Positions 31,869-32,224 of a stretch of 32,224 nt of DNA are shown piece by piece. Source of the stretch: DTU013 sp964490975 (GTDB lineage: Bacteria > Bacillota > Clostridia > Acetivibrionales > DTU013). The DNA lies in the NCBI GenBank assembly GCA_964490975.1, contig CAZBEQ010000043.1:1-32224 (forward strand), read 5' to 3'. The position numbers and the translations under genes are program-made. Each line of letters opens with the position of its first letter. The first letter of the stretch is position 1. Under the pieces are notes generated by a model that saw nothing but the letters and a program-made list of their open reading frames with translations, was not told the origin of the DNA and searched no databases.

Positions 31869-32224
31869 TTATTGTTTTTCTTTTCTAAGCAGAAAACGCG
31901 GAATCCTATCAAGCAATTTACTTTGTTCGTCTGCTCTCATTTTTAGTATCGTTATTTCTTTATTTTGTTTCTCATTTTGCTCAAGACTTTCCTGCAACTT
32001 TTGTTTTAATTCTTCAATTTTATGATACTCATCAATATCGTTCTGTTCAAGCTGCTTGTAATAGAGTACGAGACCATCAACCTTCAGTAAGCAGGAATCG
32101 CTTTCCTTTTTGATATTATGATACCTTTCGCTCAGGTCATCTATTTGAGTTTGCTGACCTGTATTTTGTTTCTGAAGACCTGCTATTTTGCTATCCTGAT
32201 CTTTATTCTGACCCTGAAGTTCCG
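31869..32224 (-). CDS. C-terminal part of a coiled-coil protein, cut by the window edge
   Basis: An open frame with no stop runs in from the right edge and ends at TAA (31869-31871), giving the last 117 or so residues. They are rich in Gln, Lys, Glu, Leu and Asn, with heptad-like spacing (for example KIEELKQKLQESLEQNEKQN) and a basic end, LLDRIPRFLLRKEKQ. It is most likely a coiled-coil tail. The catalytic part, if any, lies outside the window. In polysaccharide loci such tails occur on chain-length-controlling or capping methyltransferases and on glycosyltransferases, but no domain is visible to decide this. It is in the same run as the GT4-methyltransferase gene (15-bp gap). Confidence 0.75.
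   Translation of the reverse strand, partial: ELQGQNKDQDSKIAGLQKQNTGQQTQIDDLSERYHNIKKESDSCLLKVDGLVLYYKQLEQNDIDEYHKIEELKQKLQESLEQNEKQNKEITILKMRADEQSKLLDRIPRFLLRKEKQ

Overview
The window looks like chromosomal DNA of a low-GC, Gram-positive anaerobe of the class Clostridia. The grounds are AT-rich intergenic DNA, strong AGGAGG-type ribosome binding sites, a YaaH/SleL-type LysM plus GH18 protein typical of endospore formers, and family resemblances throughout. The exact genus cannot be read from the sequence. No tRNA, rRNA, CRISPR array or transposase was found.

Region 1 (about 1-5241, + strand) holds a LysM-LysM-SH3-GH18 cell-wall or spore-cortex hydrolase, a small zinc-ribbon protein with a Gly-rich tail on a long leader, an acyl-CoA synthetase-like AMP-forming enzyme, and a membrane-anchored S41 peptidase. 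Region 2 (5296-9119, - strand) holds an RsuA-type pseudouridine synthase, an RsmF-type rRNA methyltransferase with low-complexity insertions, and a degenerate J-domain/TPR protein. The two regions converge on a perfect 34-bp inverted repeat.

Region 3 (9343 to beyond 32224, all - strand, so read from right to left) is a large surface-polysaccharide locus. In transcription order it encodes: the end of a coiled-coil protein; a GT4-methyltransferase fusion; a sugar nucleotidyltransferase; a GmhB-type phosphatase; a large membrane sulfatase/LtaS-like protein with tandem C-terminal beta modules; an O-antigen polymerase/ligase-like protein; rfbD-rfbA-rfbC-rfbB for dTDP-L-rhamnose; a five-gene phosphonate cassette; a small secreted/membrane protein of unknown function; two GT2 glycosyltransferases; a WbaP-type initiating phosphoglycosyltransferase; and a HAD hydrolase. 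No Wzx flippase or polysaccharide ABC exporter is seen in the window.

The most interesting part is 13709-19918. PEP mutase (fused to an N-terminal TagD-like cytidylyltransferase domain), phosphonopyruvate decarboxylase, an iron-type alcohol dehydrogenase and a LicC/PntC-like nucleotidyltransferase together predict synthesis of 2-hydroxyethylphosphonate and its activation as a CMP ester. The first gene of the cassette encodes an apparently intact YidC/Oxa1 membrane-insertase core fused to a CDP-glycerol glycerophosphotransferase-like domain. This is a plausible membrane-embedded phosphonate transferase that decorates the rhamnose-containing glycan made by the flanking genes. The pathway is inferred from family membership and gene context, not demonstrated.
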